This document shows, one piece after another, positions 37,574-46,529 of a stretch of DNA of 64,000 bases. The stretch comes from Paenibacillus sp. P25 (GTDB lineage Bacteria; Bacillota; Bacilli; Paenibacillales; NBRC-103111), in NCBI GenBank assembly GCA_024704175.1, contig CP085629.1:7190001-7254000 (forward strand). The letters run 5' to 3'. The stretch's first letter is position 1. Every line of letters starts with the position of its first letter. The notes beneath the pieces were generated by a model, which saw nothing but the letters and a program-made list of their open reading frames with translations, did not search any database and was not told where the DNA came from. Position numbers and translations under genes: made by a program.

Positions 37574-38598
37574 TCACTTCACATGCTTGCGGATGATCGA
37601 TTCATCCTCTTCCATAAACGGCCACGCCGGATATTCATACGGCAGGCGGCTGACCTCGTCCAGCCGGGTCAATTCGTCTTCGGTGAGGATGATGCCGCTG
37701 GCCGCAAGATTATCCTCCAGTTGCTCCGGACGCTTCGCTCCGACGATGACGCTCGTCACGGCCGGCTGGTTCAACAGCCAAGCTAGGGCGATCCGGGCCA
37801 CCGTCGTTTCGCGGGCCGCCGCGATGTCCTGCAATACATCGATGATCGCATAGCCCTTCTCCGTATCGACCGGAGGGAAGGCAAATTTGGTGTGCCGGTC
37901 GTCGGCGCTTCCCCGGTTCTCGCGGGTATATTTTCCGGTCAGGAAGCCGCCGGCCAGCGGACTCCATACGAAGAGCCCCATCTTCTGATCCTGCAGGACC
38001 GGAATCACCTCCCGTTCGAGCTCGCGGCCGGCCAGCGAATAATACGATTGGCTCGCTCTTGAAGGCGTGAAGGCCGTGAAGCCGGGAAATCCCCAGCGTC
38101 TTCATGATGCCCCAGCCGGTCATATTGGAGTCGCCGATGTAACGCACCTTGCCGCGCGCGGACGAGGTCGTCCAGGGCGCGAAGCGTTTCCTCCCAATCG
38201 GTTAACTGGTCGGGGTTGTGAATTTGGTACAGATCGATATAATCCGTCCCCAGCCGCTTCAGGCTTTCCTCCACCTGTCTCATAATATGCGGCCGCGATA
38301 ATCCGATATCGTTGGGGCCCGGACCCGTTCTTCCTCTCACCTTGGTCGCGATGAGGGCCTGATGCCGCTTGCCTTTCAACGCTTTTCCCAGAATCTCTTC
38401 GGATTGTCCGTCCGCATAAATATTGGAGGTATCGAAAAAGTTAACCCCCGCATCCAGCGCCTGATCCACCAGCCGGCCCGCGGCCTTCTCATCAAGCGAA
38501 CCGAAAACACTCCAATTCCCTGAACGGCCGAACGTCATGGCGCCCAGACTGATTTCCGACACGAGAACTCCTGTATTTCCCAGCAAATTGTATCTCAT
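37574..38598 (-). CDS. Aldo/keto reductase (two frameshifts)
   Basis: An NADP-dependent oxidoreductase of about 340 residues, TIM-barrel fold. The catalytic Asp and Tyr are in FFDTSNIYADGQSE, the Lys in IATKVRG, and the fourth position in YQIHNPD. The C-terminal cofactor motif VTSVIVGAKRPEQLEDN is complete. Frames change near 38160 (DLVRAGKVRYIGDSNMTGW is restored) and near 38045 (FKASQSYYSLAGRELEREVI is restored). The sequence resembles the YajO/general-stress group that acts on aldehydes. The start is the ATG at 38598. Confidence 0.85.
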
Positions 38599-38780
38599 TT
38601 TTTTCTCTCCCTCTCTATAATAAGTTTTATTGCTAGCGAATTTTACTATTTGTTATGGGTTGCACATGGCCGGAACCTCCTTGTACAATGGGCTTACATT
38701 TAGGGAGACGCGGGGAATGCGAAACGGACGCAAATTCCCGGCACATTTTTTTTGAAAAATTAGGGGAGGAGCGGATTTCT

Positions 38781-39350
38781 ATGGAGATCGAGGCGCTGTG
38801 GAGCGAGTATCATGAACCGGTAAGACGTTTTGTACAAAGCAAAACCGGCTATCACCCCGATGCCGAGGATATCGTGCAGAATGTGTTTATGAAGGCACAC
38901 TCTCATCTGAACGAGGTGAAGGACGAGCAACGAATTCAGGCCTGGATATTTCAGATTGCCCGCAACAGCATCGCAGACCATTACCGGAAGGATAAGCGGA
39001 CGGAAGAGCCGCCGGGTGAGCTGCAAACCATCGATGAATACGAGGAGCCGGACTACGCCAAGGAAGTGATCGCCTGCTTCCGGTCCGTGCTGCCAAGTTT
39101 GCCCGAGAAATATAGGGAAGCACTGGAGCTGTCCGAGCTGAAGGGAATGTCGCAGAAGGAGCTGAGCGAGCATCTGGGTATTTCGTATTCGGGGGCCAAA
39201 TCCAGGGTGCAGCGGGGACGGGAAATGATGAAGGAGCCGCTGACGGGGTGCTGCCATATCGAATCGGACCGGTACGGAAATATTGTTGACTTCCGCGTTT
39301 TGCTGGAGGAGCCGCCCGAGTTCAAAAGAAACCGCAAAAAGTTAGGATGA
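38781..39350 (+). CDS. sigZ: RNA polymerase sigma factor SigZ
   Basis: An intact 189-residue ECF sigma factor. Region 2 includes HPDAEDIVQNVFMKAHSHL and region 4 includes YREALELSELKGMSQKELSEHLGISYSGAKSRVQRGREMM. The tail CCHIESDRYGNIVDFRV, with its paired Cys, is diagnostic of SigZ of Bacillus relatives. The ATG at 38781 follows GGGGAGGAGCGG. There is no adjacent anti-sigma gene, as usual for SigZ, and the regulon is poorly known. Confidence 0.88.
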   Translation: MEIEALWSEYHEPVRRFVQSKTGYHPDAEDIVQNVFMKAHSHLNEVKDEQRIQAWIFQIARNSIADHYRKDKRTEEPPGELQTIDEYEEPDYAKEVIACFRSVLPSLPEKYREALELSELKGMSQKELSEHLGISYSGAKSRVQRGREMMKEPLTGCCHIESDRYGNIVDFRVLLEEPPEFKRNRKKLG

Positions 39351-39362
39351 GGACAGCACGGC

Positions 39363-39401
39363 AAAACGGCCTTTCTCGCACGGACGCGAAAAAGGCCGTT
39401 T
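39363..39401. terminator. Terminator between sigZ and the GH18-SLH gene
   Basis: AAACGGCCTTT / AAAGGCCGTTT stem of eleven bases between convergent genes; it can serve both. Confidence 0.75.
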
Positions 39402-39406
39402 ATGTT

Positions 39407-41016
39407 TCACGGTTCGATTGGCCGTGGGTTAACCCGGTTCAGAATGGCGGCCATTTGGGCCCGCGTGAAAGGGGCCTCGGGGCGGAAGGTGCCGTCCTCG
39501 AATCCGTCGACTAGGCTCTTGGCGCGCATGGCGGCAATCGCCGCGTAAGACCAACGGTCCGTTGAGAGATCCGGGAAGGCCGGAGCCGCGGACGAATCGG
39601 CCTGCGGCAGGGAGAGGATCCGCGCCATCAGCTGGCAGAACTGCTCGCGGGTGAGCGGCTGGTCCGGAGCGAAGGTCGCATCCGCCGTTCCCTGCATATA
39701 TCCTTTTTGCGCGGCGATCATGATGTCCTTCCAGGCCCAGTGGCCGGCCGGGACATCGTCAAACGGGGAGGGGCCTGTGACCTCGGTATTCTCCAGTCCG
39801 TAGGCACGTACCAGGACGGCGGCCGCCTGCGCCCGGGTGAGCGGCAGATCCGGATCGAAGCGGTTCTCTCCGGTTCCCGTCATCCACCCTTCCAGGGCTG
39901 CGCGAAGAATATCGTACTGGGCCCAGTGGCCCGCCACATCGGTGAAGGGGATGCCGTTCAGCCAGAGGCTGTAATAATCCCAGGTATCCGCCGCAGTTTG
40001 CTCCAGGCTCCAGTCGCCGGTGCCTTTGAGCCCGTACTTCTGCACGAGCAGCGACTTCGCTTTGATGGACCGTTCGTTCTCGTACCATACGGTGTAATTT
40101 CCGGCGGGCAGCGGCGTGCCGTTCAATAGCACGGAAGCATCGGCCGTCCCGATCGTAAAAGTGCCTTTCACCGATTGGCTCGTCTCGTCGTAGGTGCGGA
40201 CGCCGTGATACGTGTCGATCAGCTTCTCGGCGAGTTGATCGGATACGCCCAGTCCGTTATATGCAGGATCCCCGTTCCAGAAGCGCCCGTAGAAGGGCAG
40301 GCCGAGTACGAGCTGGCTCGCGGGAACTTGCTTCAAAGCCTGCTGAATCGATTTCTCCACGTAAGGCAGGCTGGCTACAGGCCCCGGTTCGGGATCGCCG
40401 GGGTAATGCTCGTCATAAGCCATCAGCATGAAATAATCGACATAGGGACTCATCGCCTGATTGTCATACATCGTTGTCGTCGTGTAGGCGCCGTCCGGAT
40501 CGGCCCCGATAGCGATCGAGACCTCCGCTCCGGCCGGGAGCTTGGCGCGAAGCATTTTTACAAAATCGGTTAAATTGTCCCGGTCGGCCTGCGTCAGGTT
40601 CTCGATATCCACGTTGACGCCGTCGAGGCTGTAGGTTCTAACCGCTTGGGCAATCTGGTCGCTGAGCAGCTCGCGGTTCTGCATCGCCATCCGGCCCAGC
40701 TCCTGGTTCCATTCGTTGCCGAGGAACGGAACCACCTTGATATTCCGGAGCTTCATCGCAGAGATGAAGCCGGTGTCGAGGCTTTCGGACAAGTGCAGCG
40801 AGCCGTCCGCATTCAATTCGAAATAGCCCGGGGAAATCACCTGCAGCGACCCTTTGGCCGCATCCACATTTTGGATCAGGCTGGAAGTAATTCCATAGTT
40901 TATGTAGCTCATGTTAAATTTTCCGGATTCAGCGTATAATGGATCTTGAGTCATGCGGTACAAGTACATAGGTACACAACCAGGCTCAGAACAAGAATCG
41001 TCAGCTTTCTGTACAT
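39407..41016 (-). CDS. GH18 glycosidase with three SLH domains (one frameshift near the start)
   Basis: A surface enzyme of about 536 residues. The N-terminal GH18 barrel resembles spore/peptidoglycan N-acetylglucosaminidases of the YaaH/SleL type: SYINYGITSS, the catalytic LDGVNVDIEN (with Asn at the middle acidic position, as in that group), YFMLMAYDEHY and LVLGLPFYGRFW. Three SLH modules close the protein (FTDVAGHWAQYD, FDDVPAGHWAWKD, FPDLSTDRWSYA), each with TRAQ/TREQ motifs. A signal peptide (MYRKLTILVLSLVV) lies in another frame and joins after a one-base correction near 40975. GGAGG stands eight bases before the ATG at 41016. Confidence 0.85.
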
Positions 41017-41167
41017 TCAGGGGTCCTCCGGCGGCATCAGCGATGTAAAAGGTACTATCCTACATCATGCCGAATTTCCTTATCCTTTGGCAATCTGAAA
41101 ATACCTCCATGTCTGGATAAAAGCCCCCGCTTGGGAAATTCTATCCGTTAAGAAAGGAGGGAACGGA

Positions 41168-41329
41168 ATGCCGATCGAGAATACGAACCCGATGGATCTT
41201 CGCAAGCCGGATGCCGAAACGATGCTGGAGAATGACGATCAGCGGAACGGCGATTTGATGCGGGAGTATGCCAACCAGCTGAACGGCGAGATCGAAAATA
41301 CCGAGGACCTGTTATCCCGGGAAGATTAA
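41168..41329 (+). CDS. Small acidic protein, 53 residues, unknown
   Basis: MPIENTNPMDLRKPDAE to NTEDLLSRED, strongly acidic and hydrophilic with no Cys or hydrophobic stretch. An excellent AAGGAGG site lies seven bases before the ATG at 41168, and the frame has the codon use of its neighbours. The CHY zinc-finger gene starts six bases after its stop, suggesting one transcript. I know no homologue; it may be a small spore or stress protein. Confidence 0.6.
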   Translation: MPIENTNPMDLRKPDAETMLENDDQRNGDLMREYANQLNGEIENTEDLLSRED

Positions 41330-41334
41330 TACTT

Positions 41335-41718
41335 ATGAACGAAGTTAAGCGGGGAACCAATTTGGTTCCTTATTTTCACTTAAGGATGCTGATGTTTCAC
41401 GTGATTAACGTTATTGGAGCCATCGACAGCCAGTACCGGTGCAAGCATTACCACAGCGAGCTCGACATCGTAGCACTCAAAATGAAATGCTGCGGATGCT
41501 ATTACGGCTGTTATTATTGTCATGAAGAAGCGGCGGATCATAAGCCTGAGGTGTGGCCGAGGCGGGAATGGCGGACTAAGGCCGCGGCGTGCGGGCAGTG
41601 CCATACGGAGCTTACCATTGAAGAGTATTTAAGCAGCGGGTACCGCTGTCCTGCCTGCGAAGCCCGGTTTAACCCCGGCTGCAAAAATCACAATCATCTT
41701 TACTTCGAATGCCTATGA
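41335..41718 (+). CDS. CHY-type zinc-finger protein
   Basis: The protein is the conserved CHY zinc-finger domain: VINVIGAIDSQYRCKHYHSELD, then CCGCYYGCYYCHEE, then CGQCHTELTIEEYL and YRCPACEARFNPGCKNHNHLYF. These Cys/His sets bind three zinc ions in eukaryotic RCHY1-type proteins and make a stand-alone small protein in Bacillus relatives. The start could be the ATG at 41335 or the in-frame CTG/ATG near 41389, since the first 18 residues are not conserved. It overlaps the next gene by ten bases. Its bacterial function is unknown. Confidence 0.82.
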   Translation: MNEVKRGTNLVPYFHLRMLMFHVINVIGAIDSQYRCKHYHSELDIVALKMKCCGCYYGCYYCHEEAADHKPEVWPRREWRTKAAACGQCHTELTIEEYLSSGYRCPACEARFNPGCKNHNHLYFECL

Positions 41719-42197
41719 GAATCGTAAAAGCTATTTTACTAAGTTTATTGTGCCTCTGGCTTGGATGTGTTCTCGTGTATGTCGGCAGGATCGGATACGA
41801 GAAGTGGCAGGTGACCCGGAACGCCACCGAATTTTTCAGTTTACTCATCGGCGGACAATGGGAGCAGGCGGCCGACTTGACCTTGGCGGGCGCTTACCAA
41901 GGGGATCCGGAGCGGCAGCAGAGCCGCCGTATGGCCTGGATTGAGCGCATGACTGCGCTGAAGGAGCAAGGCTTTTATCCGGTCGCTTACCGCCATGTCA
42001 CCGCCGATTTCGATGACGGATGCGTCTGTACGGGCCATGTGGATTTAACCTTTCAGCATGGCGATCGGACGGTCACTTACCGCACGGTGTTTACGCTTCA
42101 TAAGGACTATCGGGTCAATCAGGTTTGCCCGCTGAGCCCTTCCGGGGATGCCGTCGAAACCAATGGGTGGAAGAGCATGGCCTGCTTCGGCGACTAG
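41709..42197 (+). CDS. Membrane-anchored protein of unknown function
   Basis: A 162-residue protein with an N-terminal membrane helix (IVKAILLSLLCLWLGCVLVYVG) and an outer domain of alpha+beta look (ATEFFSLLIGGQWEQAADLT ... YRHVTADFDDGCVCTGHVDLTF). The pattern helix-then-beta-sheet suggests an NTF2-like (DUF4878-type) fold, which is inference only. The ATG at 41709 or 41715 lies within the end of the CHY gene, so it is translationally coupled. Confidence 0.65.
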   Translation: MPMRIVKAILLSLLCLWLGCVLVYVGRIGYEKWQVTRNATEFFSLLIGGQWEQAADLTLAGAYQGDPERQQSRRMAWIERMTALKEQGFYPVAYRHVTADFDDGCVCTGHVDLTFQHGDRTVTYRTVFTLHKDYRVNQVCPLSPSGDAVETNGWKSMACFGD

Positions 42198-42569
42198 AGG
42201 AAATAGGATAAAGCGGGAGCTCGTATACAAGAGGAAGCCGGCGACCGACGGCGGGTCGGATACCGGTTTTTTTACCCGTTACCACCCTAGCAAAAAGGCG
42301 ATCAGAACAAGAAGAGATAGGAGTATCTTATTTGTGCTCACCGATGCAGGCCTCCCGTATGTGCAGGTTTCTTTTATCCAAATAACAGAAGGAGCTAATG
42401 TAAGGTTGCAGCGTCCCTGAAGAAAAGCTGAGAAAGGCTGAGCATAGGAACTATGATGCCGTTTACATAACGATGCTTGCCCGCGGGGCGTGTTATCTCT
42501 TATTTGTCAGAGGGAGAACGGAGGAGCATAATAAACAGTTAATGGATTAAGAAACGGGGAGAATGCAAG
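42198..42569 (+). other. Gene-free stretch with a terminator (42236-42273)
   Basis: A hairpin CCGG-CGACC ... GGGTCG-GATA-CCGG followed by seven T ends the upstream group. The remaining 300 bases hold no gene that I can support; promoter sequences of the DMT gene should lie near 42470-42540 but are not clear. Confidence 0.5.
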
Positions 42570-43462
42570 ATGGGAAAACTTTCACGGACGCAGACGATCC
42601 TGCTGATCATCTTTCTGGTGACCATCTGGGGAATCAATTGGCCTTTATCCAAATTCGCGCTGAAATTCACGCCGCCGGTACTGTTCTCCGGGATTCGGAC
42701 GCCGCTGGGCGGTATGATTTTGCTGGTCGCGGCGGTGCCGAGGTACAAGCCGCTGAATTTTCGCAAGACGTGGGGATCTACCTGCTCTCCGCCTTGTTTA
42801 ACGTCGTTCTGTACTATGGCCTGCAAACCATAGGCTTGAACTTCCTGCCCTCGGGGCTGTTCTCGGCGATCGTGTTTCTTCAGCCGGTGCTGGTCGGGAT
42901 CTTCTCGTGGATGTGGCTCGGGGAGCCGATGTTCGGGCTGAAAATCGCAGGACTCATCCTCGGCTTTACCGGCGTCGGCATTATCAGCACCGGAGGATTG
43001 GCCGGCCATATCTCTCTGGAAGGGATTCTGCTGGCTCTGGGCTCCGCCCTCAGCTGGGCGCTTGGAACGGTTTATGTCAAAAAGAACAGCGCTTCGGTGG
43101 ATCCGATCTGGCTGGTGACCTTTCAGCTGATCGCCGGCGGCCTGTTCATGACGATCTTGGGGTCGGGTGTAGAAAGCTGGTCCGCCATTGCTTGGAAGCC
43201 GGTATTCATTCTATGCCTGCTGTTTATTTCGCTGTTCGTCATAGCCCTAGGCTGGCTCGCGTTCTATAAGCTGATTGGCTCCGGCGAAGCCAGCCGGGTC
43301 GCTTCCTACACCTTCCTGATCCCGATCGTAGCCATTCTGACCGGCGCCTTGTTCCTGCATGAGCCTCTGACGCTTACCCTGTTGGCCGGCCTCGTGATGA
43401 TCCTGGTCAGCATTTATTTTGTGAACCGGACGCCCGGAAGGGCTGCTTTGAAGAGCAAGTAG
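42570..43462 (+). CDS. EamA/DMT-family exporter (one frameshift)
   Basis: About 297 residues with ten predicted membrane helices in two EamA halves (TIWGINWPLSKFALKF ... ; EGILLALGSALSWALGTVYVKK ...). The conserved end SGEASRVASYTFLIPIVAILTGALFLHEPLT is typical of metabolite and drug exporters of this superfamily. The frame breaks at GGGG 42772-42775; adding a G gives TWGIYLLSALFNVVLYYGLQ and a full-length protein. The ATG at 42570 has a GGGGAGAATGC ribosome site. The substrate cannot be told; amino acids are common. Confidence 0.85.
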
Positions 43463-43497
43463 GCTTCATCTTGATTCAGCCCCGTTGGAATAAAGAA

Positions 43498-43539
43498 AAA
43501 GCGAAGTGCCGTTAAAGAAGCCGGCCCTTCGCTTTTTTG
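43498..43539 (+). terminator. Terminator of the DMT gene
   Basis: AAGCGAAG / CTTCGCTT stem followed by six T. Confidence 0.85.
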
Positions 43540-43541
43540 TC

Positions 43542-43720
43542 TTATTGCTGCGTTACGAGAATGAAGGTAACACCGAACTTGTCCATCCCCGTGCCGAATG
43601 CAAGGGTGAAAGGTACGGTTTCCGCGGGGCAGTCACCTTGCCGCCCTGCTGCGGCTCTCCCCAATTCCGCTTGGTTTGCTCCACATCGCTCGACTGCCAT
43701 TTTGCATACCAAGCAACTTT
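43542..43720 (-). pseudogene. Remnant of a VOC (PhnB-like) protein, C-terminal part
   Basis: Read on the minus strand, the piece gives AKWQSSDVEQTK, GGKVTAP, then after a one-base shift AETVPFTLAFGTGMDKFGVTF and ILVTQQ. This is the C terminus of a PhnB/3-demethylubiquinone-methyltransferase-like VOC protein. The N-terminal two thirds are absent: upstream DNA switches at about 43720 to the leader of the DUF3221 gene. It is a true gene remnant, not only a sequence error. Confidence 0.55.
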
Positions 43721-43759
43721 AAAACCCCTCCAACGTCAAAAATGGTAAAGACTGGGGGT

Positions 43760-44355
43760 GTGAGGAAGTTGTACAGCCGTATGTTCACGCTTATTGCTGC
43801 GCGGCTGTTGCTGGTGGGTTGTACGCGGCCGGTGTTTTCGGAAGCCCCCGACATCGAAGGCTATGTAACCAAGAAGAAAAATCAAAGGGGCTTAGTTGTC
43901 AGTACGACTCCTAAGGACTTCGGCTCCACGGGCGGAATCAGGAGTTTTACGATGCCATCTGGCTGTCGGATGCTCCTCATAAAGTCCGTTCCGGTCAAAA
44001 GGTTCAAGTGGGGTACGCCGGTTCGGTAAATGCATCGTACCCCGCTCAAGGAAAAGCGAAGAAGGTGCGGGTCCTGATCGCCGCCAAACCCGAAGGGGCG
44101 ATCCTGACGGAGGGTCAGGTCACAGGTCAGGTTATTTCCTGCGGCCCGGATATCAAAGTCATGGTGATTAAGCAGGTGAGCTTTAACGCGGAGCGAAAGG
44201 TTTGGACAGTTCGGTTCCGGGAGGGACTTGATTCGAACACGGTGCCGGAGAGGAAATTGGAGATAGAGGACGAACAGCTTCCCACCCGTCACCCCGGCAC
44301 GAGCGAACCTTTGGGGCAGAAGCCGGGGTTCGCTTGGTCCAGCTCATCGGCATAA
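43760..44355 (+). CDS. DUF3221-type lipoprotein (one frameshift)
   Basis: A short signal peptide with lipobox LLVGC precedes a DUF3221-like domain (YobA type): DIEGYVTKKKNQRGLVVSTT, then after the correction near 43940 GGIQEFYDAIWLSDAPHKV and RSGQKVQVGYAGSVNASYPAQ. The second half (GPDIKVMVIKQVSFNAERK) is a further beta-rich piece. The ORF starts at the GTG at 43760 behind a G-rich site and ends inside the convergent lipase gene, overlapping it by 67 bases; the last 15 residues may be out of frame. Function unknown. Confidence 0.65.
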
Positions 44356-45086
44356 ACCGGATCCAGCGCGGCCAGCTCGGCGAAATAGTTGTCCAGTAGG
44401 TGGTTCGCCGGAACGGAGCCTTTTTGAAAAGCAAGCGGATAAGCATGCTTCACATGGATATAGGGGTAGAGCGTCCCGGTCTTGGGGGACTTGTAATAGA
44501 GGGGCGGCTGGGTAACGAGATCGAAACGGTTATGAATACGGTGGCTGGCGCCGATTCTTTCGGCAAAGGCTTTCGCAAAGACAGAGTCACCGACGCGGGG
44601 TGAGCCGTAAGTATAGACCCCGGGGGACTTGAACCCTGTGTTAGCGGCGATGTCGACGGCGCATAGAACGGCCAGCGCCCCTCCCAGGCTGTGCCCGGTG
44701 ATATAAAGCGTCTTGCCTGGGTCGAGCCTGCTGAGAGCGGCAAGAATCTTTTTGCGGGCGGAATTATAGATCCGCGTGATGCCGCTGTGGGTCCAGCCTG
44801 CATCCGGGGCATGCTTGTATTTGTCCTGGCGTGCAATGGCGTCGGAGACCCAATCGGCGGTGGAGCTCGTGCCCCGGAACGCTATGATGACAGTATCGTC
44901 CGATTCAAGGATGAAACCGAACCGCTCCAGCGTATTGTTATAGGCCAAGGCTTCAAAAGCGCAGACCGCTTTAAAATCCCGAGGTACGAGAAACAGTCCA
45001 TGGGCATCGTTAAACTGGACATACGTTTGCCCGCACACCGCTGCAAGAAAAATAGCCATACGTTTATCGAAAGCGTTCCCGTTCAT
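44289..45086 (-). CDS. Class 3 (alpha/beta-hydrolase) lipase
   Basis: An intact 265-residue protein of the fungal-type lipase_3 family. The nucleophile elbow is GHSLGGALA, preceded by VIIAFRGTSSTADWVSD (oxyanion region). The acid is in NRFDLVTQPP and the catalytic His probably in VPANHLLDNYF. No clear signal peptide is seen (the N terminus has only IFLAAVCG), so it may act in the cell. GGGGGAAG stands before the ATG at 45086. It is convergent with the lipoprotein gene. The natural substrate is probably a monoacyl- or triacylglycerol. Confidence 0.87.
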   Translation of the reverse strand: MNGNAFDKRMAIFLAAVCGQTYVQFNDAHGLFLVPRDFKAVCAFEALAYNNTLERFGFILESDDTVIIAFRGTSSTADWVSDAIARQDKYKHAPDAGWTHSGITRIYNSARKKILAALSRLDPGKTLYITGHSLGGALAVLCAVDIAANTGFKSPGVYTYGSPRVGDSVFAKAFAERIGASHRIHNRFDLVTQPPLYYKSPKTGTLYPYIHVKHAYPLAFQKGSVPANHLLDNYFAELAALDPVYADELDQANPGFCPKGSLVPG

Positions 45087-45221
45087 CGGCTTCCCCCGAA
45101 CATTTCGGATCCATGGGTATGTGGCCCCAGAAGCATCATATGAACGGGCGGGCGGATATGCTGTAGGCGGATGTCCCGAGTTGGGGGCAGCTTCCTAATT
45201 GTTAAGAAGGAGACATGGCTA

Positions 45222-45452
45222 GTGAAAAAAAGTATAAACATGTTCCTGATCTTCGCTGCGGCCCTATTGGTTCTATGCTGCGGTGCGGTGGTTTCCATAT
45301 TTTTGCCAAAGAAAATAAGCCCCGAGCATGTCTTCATAAGAGAAGTCATAGCCCGGGGCCAAGATATTACCGTCAAGGGACCCCTTGGGGATAGCGCCAT
45401 TGGGTATAGCGGATACAAATTTCAAAATCTGGCCCCAATAAGCCCGGCCTAA
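45222..45452 (+). CDS. Short membrane-anchored or secreted peptide, unknown
   Basis: A 76-residue frame beginning at the GTG at 45222, nine bases after AAGGAGA. An N-terminal helix (FLIFAAALLVLCCGAVVSIFL) is followed by a short hydrophilic part (ISPEHVFIREVIARGQDITV). There is no known family. It overlaps the stop of the convergent PAP2 gene by four bases, and its real end is uncertain given the frequent indels here. Confidence 0.4.
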   Translation: MKKSINMFLIFAAALLVLCCGAVVSIFLPKKISPEHVFIREVIARGQDITVKGPLGDSAIGYSGYKFQNLAPISPA

Positions 45453-46101
45453 CCGGATTTCCGGCTGTACCGGTGCTCGCGATACCATTGAAAGAGCCAG
45501 ATCCACAAGGCCAGCCAGAAGCCGCTCGCAAAATAAGCCCCGATCACATCGCTCGGGTAATGCACGCCAAGGTAGATACGGCTGATCCCGATGCCCAGTG
45601 TCATCGCGATGCTGATAAGAATGACGGCTGCACGCCCCTGGCGGTCGGAAGATGGCGCCACAAGAGAAAAGCCAGCGCCCCGTAGAAGGCGAACGCCTCC
45701 ATGGAATGACCGCTCGGAAAGCTGAAGCCGGTTTCTTCGATCAGCCGGTGCAGCGTAGGCCTTTCCCGGCGAAAGGCGCTTTTGAGGATTTGGTTCAGGA
45801 GATAGGTTCCCGCCAGAATGATGATAAAGAACGTGATCTCCAGCCGGTGGCGAAGGACTTTATACAACACAACGATAATGCATACGGATAAAACAATGAC
45901 GGCGGGCGATGAGCCGATGAAGGTCAGAAGCTTCATGAACGGTGTCAGGACAGGCGACTCCCAGCCCTGCACGGCCGAGATGACCGCCCGGTCGAAGGGA
46001 AGCGGTGCCGCGCCGCCGATCTGGAAGGCCACCGCGATAAAGAGAATCAGCGAGAGCAGGCCGAGACCGAGGACATAGGTTGCTTTTAAAGTGCTTTTCA
46101 T
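45449..46101 (-). CDS. PAP2 family phosphatase (one frameshift)
   Basis: A membrane phosphatase of about 217 residues with five or six helices. All three PAP2 signature motifs are present: KSAFRRERP, PSGHSMEAF and SRIYLGVHYPSD; the last is in another frame and joins with a one-base correction near 45640. Relatives are undecaprenyl-diphosphate or phosphatidylglycerol-phosphate phosphatases. The start is the ATG at 46101 after AGGTGAG; the longer open frame upstream has no ribosome site. Confidence 0.85.
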
Positions 46102-46241
46102 AGGGTGGCTCACCTGCATTAATATTTTCTTCATAAATATAAAGCAAAGCGGCGGGTACAGGCAAATGTTGTGAAAAGGAAGCAACAATAACGAGGGTAC
46201 AATCGTCTAATCCATCGGAGGTGGTAACGATTTACAGATTA

Positions 46242-46518
46242 ATGATTATTTTATTCGGTTTTTTTTTGTTACAATGTTTATACATTTTATAATGCTCCAA
46301 GCAGCAAAGATTTTGAAATTAAATTAAATTCCGTACTCTCAACCTATGACGAAAAAATTAATAAGTATGAGAGTTTAGTCATAGGGTTTGATCGTGATAC
46401 AGAACGTGCCAAAGCATTAAATATCTCAAGAATTCCTACTGTAGTGGTTCTCGACTCTGAAAAAGTGGTGCTGCAAACGGAAAGTTTACAGGAGCTTGAA
46501 CAGTTTTTTAACAAATAA
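46242..46518 (+). CDS. AT-rich gene with thioredoxin-like C terminus (frameshifted)
   Basis: After a hydrophobic N terminus (MIILFGFFLLQ) broken near a run of nine T, the frame gives KDFEIKLNSVLSTYDEKIN, LVIGFDRDTERAKALNIS, RIPTVVVLDSEKVVL and ELEQFFNK. The IPTVVV segment with its cis-Pro followed by a beta strand is thioredoxin-fold-like, but no CxxC is seen. The composition is strongly AT-rich, unlike the rest of the window. It may be a truncated gene left beside the insertion element. Confidence 0.45.
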
Positions 46519-46529
46519 CTGCATGCCGT

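Noticed and set aside
41153..41329. An RNA element before the CHY gene
   Set aside because: The region is better explained by the small acidic open frame with a strong ribosome site.
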